This document shows, piece after piece, positions 45,848-57,217 of a stretch of 64,000 nt of DNA. The translations under genes and the position numbers were made by a program. Numbering within the stretch: the first letter of the stretch is position 1; each line of letters opens with the position of its first letter. A model generated the notes under the pieces. It ran no database searches and was not told the origin of the DNA. It saw only the letters and a program-made list of their open reading frames with translations. The stretch is from Polaromonas sp. OV174 (GTDB lineage Bacteria; Pseudomonadota; Gammaproteobacteria; Burkholderiales; Burkholderiaceae_C): positions 62,001 to 126,000 of the forward strand of contig NZ_FOKZ01000008.1 of assembly GCF_900112285.1 (NCBI RefSeq). Reading direction: 5' to 3'.

Positions 45848-47350
45848 ATGAACGCAACTTTAGACACCCCACCAGCACAAAAGCTGGACCGCGCCGAGCG
45901 CCAGACCCGCGTCGTTGGCGCGCTGCAAGCCGTGCTGCCGGCGCACGCCCTGCTCTGGAACAGCGAAGACACCACGCCCTATGAGTGCGACGGCCTGACC
46001 GCCTACCGCCAGCGCCCGCTGGTGGTGGCCCTGCCCGAAACTTACGCCCAGGTGCAGGCGGTGCTCAGGACCTGCCATGCGCTGGACGTGCCGGTGGTGG
46101 CGCGCGGCGCCGGCACCGGCCTCAGTGGCGGCGCCATGCCGCACGCGCTGGGCGTCACGCTGTCATTGGCCAAGTTCAACAAGATATTGAAACTAGACGC
46201 GGCCAGCCGCACGGCCGTGGTGCAGGGCGGCGTGCGCAACCTGGCCATCAGCGAAGCCGCCGCGCCGCTGGGCCTTTATTACGCGCCCGACCCGTCCAGC
46301 CAGATTGCCTGCACCATAGGCGGCAACGTGGCCGAAAATTCCGGCGGCGTGCACTGCCTGAAATACGGGCTCACCGTGCACAACGTGCTCAAGGTGAAGG
46401 GCTTCACGATTGAAGGCGAGGAAGTGGAATTCGGCAGCGAGGCGCTGGACAGCGCCGGCTACGACTTGCTGAGCATCATCATAGGCAGCGAAGGCATGCT
46501 GGCCGTGACCACCGAGGTCACCGTCAAGCTGATCCCCAAGCCGCAACTGGCGCGCTGCATCATGGCCAGCTTTGACGACCTGCGCAAGGCCGGCGACGCG
46601 GTGGCGGCGGTGATCGCCGCCGGCATCATTCCGGCCGGACTGGAAATGATGGACAAGCCCATGACGGCGGCGGTGGAAGACTTTGTGCACGCCGGCTACG
46701 ACCTCACGGCCGAGGCGATCTTGCTGTGCGAGAGCGACGGCACGCCGGAAGAAGTCGAAGAAGAAATCGGCCGCATGAGCGCCGTGCTGCAGCAGTATGG
46801 CGCCACCGCCATTGCCGTGAGCCAGAACGAGGCCGAGCGGCTGCGTTTTTGGAGCGGACGAAAAAATGCCTTTCCGGCATCGGGCCGCATCAGCCCCGAC
46901 TACATGTGCATGGACTCCACCATTCCGCGCAAGCGCCTGGCCGACATCTTGCTGGCGATTGCCGAGATGGAAAAAAAATACCAGTTGCGCTGCGCCAATG
47001 TGTTTCACGCTGGCGACGGCAATCTGCATCCGCTGATTTTGTTTGACGCCAATGACGCCGACCAGTTGCGCCGCTGCGAGCTGTTTGGCGCCGACATCCT
47101 GGAAACCAGCGTCGCCATGGGCGGCACGGTGACCGGCGAACACGGCGTGGGCGTGGAAAAACTCAACTCCATGTGCGTGCAGTTTTCGGCCGCAGAAAAC
47201 GAGCAGATGTTTGGCGTGAAGCGCGCCTTTGATGCCAAGGGTTTGCTCAATCCGGGCAAGGTGATTCCGACCTTGAACCGCTGCGCCGAGTACGGAAAAA
47301 TGCTGGTGCGCGGCGGGCAAATCGCCCACCCCGACTTGCCGCGTTTTTAA
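45848..47350 (+). CDS. glcD: FAD-linked glycolate/D-lactate oxidase subunit, GlcD-like
   Basis: Flavin-linked 2-hydroxyacid oxidase of the VAO family. The 500-residue protein has the FAD-binding PCMH domain (about 55-235) with VVARGAGTGLSGGAMPHALG and GGNVAENSGGVHCLKYGLT, and a C-terminal cap domain ending with GTVTGEHGVGVEKL and RAFDAKGLLNPGKV. It matches GlcD, the catalytic subunit of glycolate oxidase. GlcE and GlcF are not next to it, so it may act alone like D-lactate dehydrogenase relatives, or its partners lie elsewhere. Confidence 0.9.
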   Translation: MNATLDTPPAQKLDRAERQTRVVGALQAVLPAHALLWNSEDTTPYECDGLTAYRQRPLVVALPETYAQVQAVLRTCHALDVPVVARGAGTGLSGGAMPHALGVTLSLAKFNKILKLDAASRTAVVQGGVRNLAISEAAAPLGLYYAPDPSSQIACTIGGNVAENSGGVHCLKYGLTVHNVLKVKGFTIEGEEVEFGSEALDSAGYDLLSIIIGSEGMLAVTTEVTVKLIPKPQLARCIMASFDDLRKAGDAVAAVIAAGIIPAGLEMMDKPMTAAVEDFVHAGYDLTAEAILLCESDGTPEEVEEEIGRMSAVLQQYGATAIAVSQNEAERLRFWSGRKNAFPASGRISPDYMCMDSTIPRKRLADILLAIAEMEKKYQLRCANVFHAGDGNLHPLILFDANDADQLRRCELFGADILETSVAMGGTVTGEHGVGVEKLNSMCVQFSAAENEQMFGVKRAFDAKGLLNPGKVIPTLNRCAEYGKMLVRGGQIAHPDLPRF

Positions 47351-47371
47351 AACACGCTGCGAGCGAAGCCA

Positions 47372-47397
47372 GCGCCAGCCGCTGGCAGCGCTGGCGC
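47372..47397. terminator. Hairpin between convergent glcD and bactofilin genes
   Basis: Inverted repeat GCGCCAGC (47372-47379) and GCTGGCGC (47390-47397) with an internal CGCTGGCAGC, followed by ATTTCTCTC. It lies in the 60-bp gap between two convergent genes, the usual site for a bidirectional terminator. Confidence 0.5.
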
Positions 47398-47410
47398 ATT
47401 TCTCTCAGGT

Positions 47411-47950
47411 TTATCCGGCCACGGCCTGCAGGCCCGAAGTGCCCTGGCTGGCTGGCTTGGCACCGAACAGGATTTCCCCGGAAAGTTGGCCGCCTTCTTC
47501 GACCACCAGCTTGCCGTAGCGAATCGTGCCGGTGACTTTGCCGGTGGAGTAAATCACCAGCTTTTGGCGCACGGTGAGATCGCCGCTGAATTCGCCACGA
47601 ATTTCGGCCACATCAATTTCGGCCGAACCCTTGAAAGCGCCCTGCTCTGAAATCTGCATGACACGCGAGTCCATGGTGGCTTCAACCAGGCCTTCCACCA
47701 CCAAGGTGTCGCAATCGGTGATCTCGACGCCCTTGAGTTTGATATTGGGGCCCACGGTCAGCTTGCTGCCGCCTTCCTTGGGTGCGCTGACCACGTCACT
47801 TGCCGGCTTGGCCACGCTTTGCGGGCTGACAGCGTTGGACGCTGAGGACAGCGTACTGGACGTGTTTGCATTGCCATAGCCAGGTACTGTCCCAGGACGT
47901 ACGCTGGTCGGTGTTTCGTTATCTCGCTTGCCAAAAAACGGGGTTGCCAT
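47411..47950 (-). CDS. Bactofilin
   Basis: Polymer-forming cytoskeletal protein. The 179-residue product has a disordered Ser/Pro-rich N-terminus (about 1-60) and a bactofilin (DUF583) beta-helix core (about 62-165) recognisable from LTVGPNIKLKGVEI, VEGLVEATMDSRVMQI, AEIDVAEIRGEFSGDL and VTGTIRYGKLVVEEGG, followed by a short tail. Shine-Dalgarno AAGGAAG precedes the start. The role in this organism (cell shape, polar organelles, motility) is unknown. In the 276-bp divergent gap to fusA I see no further element. Confidence 0.93.
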   Translation of the reverse strand: MATPFFGKRDNETPTSVRPGTVPGYGNANTSSTLSSASNAVSPQSVAKPASDVVSAPKEGGSKLTVGPNIKLKGVEITDCDTLVVEGLVEATMDSRVMQISEQGAFKGSAEIDVAEIRGEFSGDLTVRQKLVIYSTGKVTGTIRYGKLVVEEGGQLSGEILFGAKPASQGTSGLQAVAG

Positions 47951-48226
47951 GTAACTTCCTTAAAAAACGCGATGGTATGTCGGGAGAAAACAAAAAGATC
48001 CAGCGCGATGCAAGAGAGGTAACGAAATTAATTCTTACACTCCACCCCTTGCGGCGACATCTGTCAGCAGCCCCTTGCAATACAGACCACAGCAGCACGC
48101 CTCAAGCGCCATCACTGCGACCCTGGTTGCGGCTCACGCAACAAAACAAGGCAAGCAAAAGCTGACACTTTGACGCACACTAAGCGGGCTGACCAACGCC
48201 TCTGTGATGCCAAGAAGGAGATCGCC

Positions 48227-50332
<2,106 letters not shown>

Positions 50333-50494
50333 CGCGGAAGGTTGGAATGCACCAGATACGGTATCTTCCCGCGGCCGCGTGTTGACGGCCACCCGGCAAC
50401 GGCGGCAGCGGCCCAAGCAGGCCTTTAAAAGCTACCCCTGCAGACCAGGGCAGGCCTAGAATCTTCCGTAACTACCAGAAGGACTGGAGACGCC

Positions 50495-53400
50495 ATGAAC
50501 ACCACGCCGCTTGCCGAGTTGCTGAGCTATACCACCGAGCATGCCGGACCCAGTGCCAAACGGCTCTCCGAGTTTGTGTCGGCCTATTTTGAAAGCACCG
50601 ACCCCGACGAAATTCTCGCGCGCGGACCGGCCACGCTGTTCGGCATTGCCAGCGCCCATTGGCGTTTGCTCGACACGCCCCGCGCGGCCCAGAGCGCCAA
50701 GATCCGGGTGTTCAACCCCACGCTGGCGGAAGATGGTTTTGTCAGCGACCACACCTCGGTCCAGATCGTGCACGACAACATGCCATTTCTGGTCGACTCG
50801 GTCACCATGGCCATCAATCGCAGCGGCCGCACGGCGCACTGGATCGTGCACCCCTTGCTGCACGTGGCCCGCAATGCGCAGGGTCGTCCCGACACGGTGG
50901 GCAGCGCGGCGGGGGCCAACGCCGGCGGAGGAAGCACCCCCATCGAATCGCTCATCATGGTGGAATGCGACCGCATTCTGGGTGCGGCAGAGCGTGACGC
51001 GCTGGCCCATGACCTGGACCGGGTACTGGGCGATGTCCGTGCCGCGGTGCAGGACTGGCAGGCCATGCTCGAACGCATCCAGGCCCTGAGGCTGGCGGTG
51101 GCGCGCTCGCCGCTGTCGCCCGCCAGCAAGCAGGAAGGCAGCGAGTTCCTGCGCTGGCTGGAGGACCGGCATTTCACCTTTCTGGGCGCGCGCGACTATG
51201 ACATCCGGCGCGATGGCGACGCCGTCAGCCTGATCGCGCTCCCGGAGTCTGGTCTGGGCATTCTGCGCGGCGCTCCGCAGACGGCAGCGTCACGCCTGCC
51301 GCCCGACGCCGTAGCCCTGCTGGAGTCCGACGAGCTGGTGCTGGTCACCAAGGCCATGACGCGCGCCACCGTGCACCGCCCGGCCTGGCTAGACTACATC
51401 GCCGTCAAGCGCTTTGACGACGCCGGCAACGTCGTTGGGGAGGCCCGCTTTCTGGGGCTCTATACCTCGACCGCCTATGCCGCCGCGGTGGGGGATATTC
51501 CGCAGGTGCGGCGCCGCGCGGCGGACGTGATCGCCAATGCGGGCGTGGTGCCGGACAGTCACGCGGCCAAGTCCCTGCAGTCGATTCTGGACGCCTACCC
51601 GCGCGACGAGTTGTTCCAGATCGACACCGCCACGCTGGCCGAGCATGCCATAGGCATCCTGCGGCTGCAGGAGCGCCAGCGCACCCGCCTGTTCCTGCGT
51701 CGCGACCCGTTTGGCCGCTTCACCTCGACCCAGGTCTTCGTGCCCCGCGACCGCTATAACACCGAGTTGCGCGTGAAGATCGGCGCCGAGTTGATGGCAG
51801 CCCTGGATGGCCAGTCGCTCGAATTCACACCCATGCTGACCGACAGCCCGCTGGCGCGCATTCACTACCTGGTGCGCGCCCGCGAGCAGGCCCCCGTGAG
51901 CGTTGACCTGCGCGCGCTCGAAGCGCGGCTGGCCAGACTGGCCCAGCGCTGGGAAGACGAGTGCACCAGCGAGCTGCTGCGCGCGCACGGCGAGGGCCCT
52001 GGCCTGGCGCTGGCCCACCGTTTTGCCAACGCCTTTCCCACGGCCTACCGTGAGGATTTTTCGGCGGCCGTCGCCGCCGAAGACGCCGACATGCTGGCCG
52101 GCCTGAGCGCCGCCTCGCCGCTGGCCGTCAAGCTGTACCGTCCGCTCGATGCCGGCGAAAGCCTGTTGCGCCTGAAGATCTACAACACGTCCAAGGTTCC
52201 GCTGTCGGACTCGCTGCCGGTGCTCGAGCGCATGGGCGTCCGGGTGCTGGACGAGCACCCCTACCGGATCGGCAGCGATGCGCTGTGGATTCACGACCTG
52301 GGCCTGCAACTGCCGGCCAACACCGATCTGGCGACCGTCAAGCCACGGTTCGAGGCCCTGTTTGCGCAGGCCTGGCGCGGCGAGGTCGAAAGCGACGACC
52401 TGAACCGGCTGGTGCTGAGCACCGCGCTCGACGCACGCGCCATTGCCGTGCTGCGCGCCTACACCCGCTACTTCAAGCAGCTGGGTTTTGGCTTCAGCCA
52501 AAGCTATATCGAAGCCACGCTGAACAGCAACGCGGGCCTCACCGAGGAGCTCGTCAGGCTGTTCAAGGCCCGCTTCGACCCGGCCCTGACGGGCAACCGG
52601 GACGAGGCCCAGCAGCAGCTCACAAAGCAGATCGAAGCGCATCTTGGCGCCGTGGCCAGCCTGGACGAAGACCGCATCCTGCGCCAGTTTTTCCTCACCA
52701 TTGCGGCCACCCTGCGCACCAGCTTCTGGCAACACAGCGCCGGCGGCGAAGGCAAGCCCTACCTGTCGTTCAAGCTCAATCCGCGCGAAGTCCCCGGCGT
52801 GCCCGAGCCCAAGCCGCTGTTTGAAATCTGGGTCTATTCGCCGCGCGTCGAGGGGGTGCATCTGCGCGGCGGCAAGGTCGCGCGCGGCGGCCTGCGCTGG
52901 TCGGACCGCCGCGAGGACTTCCGCACCGAAGTGCTGGGCCTGGTGAAAGCCCAGCAGGTCAAGAACACCGTCATCGTGCCGGTCGGCTCCAAGGGCGGCT
53001 TCGTGCTCAAAAATGCTCCGCCCGCCAGCGACCGCGAAGCCTATCTGGCCGAGGGTGTGGCCTGCTACAAGCTGTTCCTCTCGGGCCTGCTGGACCTGAC
53101 CGACAACGTGGTCAAGGGCGCGGTGGTGCCGCCGGCCAACGTGGTCAGGCATGACCCGGACGACCCCTACCTGGTGGTGGCGGCCGACAAGGGAACCGCC
53201 ACCTTCTCCGACATTGCCAACGGCGTGTCGGCCGATTACGGCTTCTGGCTGGGTGACGCCTTCGCCTCGGGCGGCTCGGTCGGCTACGACCACAAGAAGA
53301 TGGGCATCACGGCGCGCGGCGCCTGGGAATCGGTCAAGCGCCACTTCCGCACCCTGTCGGTCAACACCCAGACCACGCCGTTCACGGTGGCGGGCATCGG

Positions 53401-55249
53401 TGACATGTCGGGTGACGTGTTCGGCAACGGCATGCTGCTGTCCGAGCACATCCGGCTGGTGGCTGCCTTTGATCACCGCCACATCTTCATCGACCCCGCG
53501 CCCGATACGGTGCGCTCCCTTGCCGAGCGCCAGCGCCTGTTCGCCCTGCCCCGGTCGAGCTGGGACGACTACGACAAGCACCTGATTTCCGCCGGCGGCG
53601 GGGTCTATCCGCGCTCGGCCAAGGCGATCAGCCTGAGCCCGGAGGCGCGCGCCGCGCTCGGCATCGAGGCCGCCGAGCTGAGCCCGGTCGAGCTGCTGCG
53701 GGCCATCTTGCTGGCGCCGGTAGACCTGCTCTACAACGGCGGCATCGGCACCTATGTGAAGGCCGCTTTCGAGAGCCACGCCCAGGTGGGCGACAAGGCC
53801 GGCGACGCGTACCGTGTCAACGGCGGCGAACTGCGCTGCAAGGTGCTGGCCGAGGGCGGCAACCTGGGCTGCACGCAGAACGGCCGCATTGAATACGCGC
53901 AAAAAGGCGGCCTGATCTACACCGACGCGATCGACAACTCGGCCGGCGTGGACTGCTCCGACCACGAGGTCAACATCAAGATACTGCTGGGCAGCGTGGT
54001 GGAGGCCGGAGATTTGACGCTCAAGCAGCGCAACGACCTGCTGGCCTCGATGACGGACGAGGTGGGCCTGCTGGTGCTGACCGACAACTACTACCAGACC
54101 CAGGCGCTCGACGTCGCCAGCCATCGCCCCTTGTACGTGCTGGACGGGCAGCAGCGCCTGATGCAATGGCTGGAGCGCACCGGCCGCCTGAACCGTGCCA
54201 TCGAGTTTTTGCCGACGGATGACGAGATTGCCAGGCGCAGGGCACGTAAGACCGGGCTCACGGCGCCCGAAGGCGCCGTGGTGCTGGCCTACGCCAAGAT
54301 GTCGGTGTTCGACGAGCTGGTGGCCAGCAACCTGCCGGACGATCCCTATTACAGCCGCGCGCTCAAGGCCTACTTCCCCAAGGTCCTGACGGAAAAATTT
54401 GGCGCGGCCATCGCCAGCCACCCGCTCAAGCGCGAGATCATCGCCACCTTCATCACCAACACGGTGCTCAACCGCACCGGGGCCACCTTCGTCAATTTCA
54501 TCGCCTCAGAGGCGAGTGCGACCGCGGCCGACGTGATTCGCGCCTTCACGCTGGCGCGCGAAATCTTTGATCTCGAGACCCTGTGGGACCAGATTGACGC
54601 GCTGGACTACCGCGTGGAAGCCAGCCTGCAACTCGACCTGCTGACCCAATTGATCGCCATTGCCCAGCGAGCTTCGCGCTGGATGCTGCGCGTTCGCACC
54701 CAGAGCACCGATCTGCCCACCCTGATCACGCGCTACCAGCCTGCGGCGCGCGAGTTGCGAGCGCATCTGGCGGACTGGTTGCCGGCATCCGACCACGCCA
54801 GCTGGGAGCAGGCCACCCAAACACTCGTGCAGGCCGGCGTGGAGCCGGCGCTGGCGCAAAACCTGACGGCGCTGGAGTTCATCTTCCCGGCGCTAGACCT
54901 GGTCGATCTGGCGCAAAGCGCCAATACCGGGCTGGAGCAGGCGGCACGCGCCTATTTTGCCGTCGACAGCGAGCTGGGCCTGATGCTTTGGCGCGCGGAA
55001 ATCAAGCGTCTGCCCACGGACACGCTGTGGCAAACCCAGGCCCGCGGCAGCGCGCGCGACGACGTCTATTCGATCGCCAGCCAGATCACCCAGGGCCTGT
55101 TGTCGCGCGGCGAAGCTCTGGCGGGCTGGCACGACCGCAATGCACAGGCCATTGAACGCCTGCGCAGGCTGCTGGCCAGCATCAGCACCCAAGGCTCGGA
55201 CCTGGCGCCGGTATCGGTGGCGCTGCGCGAACTGCGTCATCTCGCCTGA
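50495..55249 (+). CDS. gdhB: NAD-specific glutamate dehydrogenase, large (180-kDa) class
   Basis: Oxidative deamination of glutamate to 2-oxoglutarate with NAD. The 1,584-residue protein is of the L-GDH180 type: a long N-terminal regulatory region with ACT-like and helical modules (about 1-700), the catalytic core (about 780-1,210) marked by GGLRWSDRREDFRTEVLGL (about 798), VPVGSKGGFVLK, GIGDMSGDVFGNGMLLSEH (about 967), and a helical C-terminal part to 1,584. AAGGA and GGAG precede the ATG. It appears monocistronic. The 162-bp gap upstream shows no clear promoter to me. Confidence 0.95.
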   Translation: MNTTPLAELLSYTTEHAGPSAKRLSEFVSAYFESTDPDEILARGPATLFGIASAHWRLLDTPRAAQSAKIRVFNPTLAEDGFVSDHTSVQIVHDNMPFLVDSVTMAINRSGRTAHWIVHPLLHVARNAQGRPDTVGSAAGANAGGGSTPIESLIMVECDRILGAAERDALAHDLDRVLGDVRAAVQDWQAMLERIQALRLAVARSPLSPASKQEGSEFLRWLEDRHFTFLGARDYDIRRDGDAVSLIALPESGLGILRGAPQTAASRLPPDAVALLESDELVLVTKAMTRATVHRPAWLDYIAVKRFDDAGNVVGEARFLGLYTSTAYAAAVGDIPQVRRRAADVIANAGVVPDSHAAKSLQSILDAYPRDELFQIDTATLAEHAIGILRLQERQRTRLFLRRDPFGRFTSTQVFVPRDRYNTELRVKIGAELMAALDGQSLEFTPMLTDSPLARIHYLVRAREQAPVSVDLRALEARLARLAQRWEDECTSELLRAHGEGPGLALAHRFANAFPTAYREDFSAAVAAEDADMLAGLSAASPLAVKLYRPLDAGESLLRLKIYNTSKVPLSDSLPVLERMGVRVLDEHPYRIGSDALWIHDLGLQLPANTDLATVKPRFEALFAQAWRGEVESDDLNRLVLSTALDARAIAVLRAYTRYFKQLGFGFSQSYIEATLNSNAGLTEELVRLFKARFDPALTGNRDEAQQQLTKQIEAHLGAVASLDEDRILRQFFLTIAATLRTSFWQHSAGGEGKPYLSFKLNPREVPGVPEPKPLFEIWVYSPRVEGVHLRGGKVARGGLRWSDRREDFRTEVLGLVKAQQVKNTVIVPVGSKGGFVLKNAPPASDREAYLAEGVACYKLFLSGLLDLTDNVVKGAVVPPANVVRHDPDDPYLVVAADKGTATFSDIANGVSADYGFWLGDAFASGGSVGYDHKKMGITARGAWESVKRHFRTLSVNTQTTPFTVAGIGDMSGDVFGNGMLLSEHIRLVAAFDHRHIFIDPAPDTVRSLAERQRLFALPRSSWDDYDKHLISAGGGVYPRSAKAISLSPEARAALGIEAAELSPVELLRAILLAPVDLLYNGGIGTYVKAAFESHAQVGDKAGDAYRVNGGELRCKVLAEGGNLGCTQNGRIEYAQKGGLIYTDAIDNSAGVDCSDHEVNIKILLGSVVEAGDLTLKQRNDLLASMTDEVGLLVLTDNYYQTQALDVASHRPLYVLDGQQRLMQWLERTGRLNRAIEFLPTDDEIARRRARKTGLTAPEGAVVLAYAKMSVFDELVASNLPDDPYYSRALKAYFPKVLTEKFGAAIASHPLKREIIATFITNTVLNRTGATFVNFIASEASATAADVIRAFTLAREIFDLETLWDQIDALDYRVEASLQLDLLTQLIAIAQRASRWMLRVRTQSTDLPTLITRYQPAARELRAHLADWLPASDHASWEQATQTLVQAGVEPALAQNLTALEFIFPALDLVDLAQSANTGLEQAARAYFAVDSELGLMLWRAEIKRLPTDTLWQTQARGSARDDVYSIASQITQGLLSRGEALAGWHDRNAQAIERLRRLLASISTQGSDLAPVSVALRELRHLA

Positions 55250-55352
55250 GAACTGTTGATGCCAGCCCCATGAAACGCGAACCGATCAAATCCTTTGTTG
55301 CGACGCTCCAGGAGTCCGGGCGGTAGAAGCCTTGCAGGCAAAGACTGAGATG

Positions 55353-55838
55353 TCAGAGCTTGTAGCCGATCTGCCGCAGCAAATTCTTTCGCCAGTTGAT
55401 TTCAACATCGTCCTCGACCCCTCGGGGAGAAAAGCCATCCACCACGCCCAGGATGCCGCGTCCCTGTTGCGTCTCGACGAGAACCACTTCGGTCGGATTG
55501 GCGGTCGCGCAGAAGATGCGGCAGACCTCCGGCACCATTTTGACGGCATTCAACACATTCAGTGGGTAGAAACCATCCCCAAGAAAAATGATGAAGCAAT
55601 GGCCGGCGGCAAGGGCCTTGGCGTTGTTGCGGGCCAGCTCGAGCATGGCGGGATCGGTGCCCGACCATCGCACCAGGCATTTGCCGGAGGCTTCGCAAAA
55701 AGCCAGGCCGAACTTGATGCCCGGCACAGCGGCCACCAGCGCTTCGTGGAGGTCCTCAACGGACTTGATGAAGTGGGTCTGCCCCAGAATGAAGTTGATC
55801 GCTTCCGGCTTGTCGATTTTCACGGTAATGAGCTGCAT
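55353..55838 (-). CDS. Adenosine-specific kinase (DUF355 family)
   Basis: A 161-residue protein starting MQLITVKIDKPEAINFILGQ behind AAGGAGA. It shows the family pattern GIKFGLAFCEASGKCLVRWSG, RNNAKALAAGHCFIIFLGDGFYP and VVLVETQQGRGILGVVDGFSP. Archaeal members with known structures were reported to be adenosine-specific kinases, but the function in bacteria is not established. It follows a decayed ABC-transporter fragment on the same strand; a longer in-frame reading joins non-coding sequence and is rejected. Confidence 0.88.
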   Translation of the reverse strand: MQLITVKIDKPEAINFILGQTHFIKSVEDLHEALVAAVPGIKFGLAFCEASGKCLVRWSGTDPAMLELARNNAKALAAGHCFIIFLGDGFYPLNVLNAVKMVPEVCRIFCATANPTEVVLVETQQGRGILGVVDGFSPRGVEDDVEINWRKNLLRQIGYKL

Positions 55839-55873
55839 ATCGAACGTCTCCTTTTCCAATTCCGATGAGCCGA

Positions 55874-56299
55874 TCATTTGACCGCGCCGACGCTGACCGT
55901 GTATCGCGACGAGCGGGTGATGAAGGTCAGCGCGTAGACGAATTCCTGCATCACCAGCGTGAGCGTGGAAATGACGACGGTCAGCATCCCCACCGAGGCA
56001 AGCGGCACCACGACTTGCAGGAAGGCGCCGAAGCGCCTCAGGCCGTCCATCATCGCCGCTTCCTCGATGTCGCGCGGCACGGCCTTGAAGAAGCCCATCA
56101 TCAGCCAGGTGCGGAACGCAACGGTGAAGCTCGGGTACTTCAGCGTTCGATTCGCTGCATGTGCCCTGGGCAGAATGAAGGGGCCGAGGCCGGCTGCGCC
56201 GGTGGCCTGGATGATGCGGCGTCGGCGGGCATCGGCGCGGGCTGACGAACCGGACGCCATGTCCCGGTGCGAATGATTTAGCCTTGCCTCGTTCGCCAT
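55874..56299 (-). pseudogene. Chimeric remnant: TAT signal peptide of a substrate-binding protein fused to a MalG-type ABC permease fragment
   Basis: The frame starts with an intact GAGGAGG ribosome-binding site and MANEARLNHSHRDMASG, then a twin-arginine signal peptide (DARRRRIIQATGAAGLG up to PRAHAANRTLKY) as in sugar-binding proteins. From about 56137 it switches to the inside of a permease: TWLMMGFFKAVPRDIEEAAMM, the EAA-loop DGLRRFGAFLQVVVPLA, and two membrane segments, ending VSVGAVK. The body of the binding protein, ATPase and most of the permease are missing. An internal deletion of an ABC sugar (possibly glycerol or polyol) importer operon is the simplest explanation. Confidence 0.75.
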
Positions 56300-56497
56300 G
56301 GCTGCCTCCTCGTTCAAAAGAGAAGTAGGCACTCGTCCCACTGGCGCTGCTTGCCCATTCGGTATGGGAGTCGATGCCGGGATAAAAATTCCCTTGGATC
56401 ATCGCCCTGCCCGTCAAATGAACCCGCAGCAGCCAGCGCCGCCACAGAGGCCTGAGCGGGGTCTGCGCGGCCTGGGGTTTCGCAGCTGGAGGCTGGC

Positions 56498-57217
56498 TCA
56501 GCCCGCCAGCAATGCCACGTTGCCACCCGCCGCCGTGGTGTTGACCGTCACCGTCTGCTCGGCGCAAAAGCGGTACAAATAGTGCGGGCCGCCAGCTTTC
56601 GGGCCGGTGCCGGAGAGGCCTTCGCCGCCGAAAGGCTGCACGCCCACCACCGCGCCAATCATGTTGCGATTCACATAGATGTTGCCGACATGGACTGCGG
56701 CTCCCAGCGCCTGGGCGCGCGAGTCTATGCGGGTCTGCAGGCCCAGCGTGAGGCCGTAGCCCAGGGCGTTGACCTGCTCAATCACCGCCTCTGGGGTCTT
56801 GAGCGCGCCGCTGCCCCAGCGCACGATTTGCAGCACCGGGCCGAAGATTTCGTCCTTGACTTCAGCCAGGCTGGCCACCTCGAAAGCCGCGGGCGCCAGC
56901 GTATTCGCTATTAAATCAATAGCTGGCTGCGCCCGGTTCTTCTGGGCTAGCTGCGGTTTTGATGCAGAACTCAGGCGCTGTAGGTGTTTTTGGATATTGT
57001 CAAAGGCCTCGCGGTCTATCACCGGGCCGACGTCGGTGGCCAGCTCGGCCGGATCGCCGACCACCAGCTCCTGCGCCGCGCCTTGAATCATTTCAATCAC
57101 GCCATCGGCGATGCCCTCATGTACACACAAGAGGCGCAGCGCCGAGCAACGCTGGCCGGCCGAGCGGAAGGCGCTTTGCACCACGGCGTCGACCACCTGC
57201 TCGGGCAGCGCCGTGCT
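56498..57217 (-). pseudogene. putA: 3' remnant of putA (proline dehydrogenase / P5C dehydrogenase)
   Basis: Encodes only the last roughly 240 residues of the aldehyde-dehydrogenase part of PutA: STALPEQVVDAVVQSAF, then the catalytic-cysteine segment RSAGQRCSALR, DVGPVIDREAFDNIQKHL, DEIFGPVLQIVRW, and the C-terminal VQPFGGEGLSGTGPKAGG. The proline-dehydrogenase domain and most of the dehydrogenase domain (over 900 residues in normal PutA) are absent. Upstream it joins the Lrp fragment at about 57215. A copy of the short dispersed repeat lies in frame (56906-56964). It has no plausible start and is probably non-functional. Confidence 0.85.
56906..56964 (-). repeat. AT-cored short dispersed repeat, copy R7 inside the putA remnant
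   Basis: Reverse-orientation copy: TTCGCTATTAAATCAATAGC, then TGGCTGCGCCCGGTTCTTCT and GCTAGCTGCGGTTTTGATGC. It reads in frame through PutA, encoding QKNRAQPAIDLIANTLAP; therefore it was inserted in the intact gene before the deletion. Confidence 0.65.

Noticed and set aside
51389..54421. Open reading frame of about 1,000 codons antisense to the glutamate dehydrogenase gene
   Set aside because: High-GC antisense frames stay open by codon-position bias; the predicted product is Gln/His/Arg/Ala-rich with no domain, and no ribosome-binding site or homologue-like motif is visible.
55839..56567. In-frame upstream extension of the adenosine-specific kinase to 404 residues
   Set aside because: The extra part is an out-of-frame reading of the chimeric permease remnant; a strong ribosome-binding site and the family start are at 55838.
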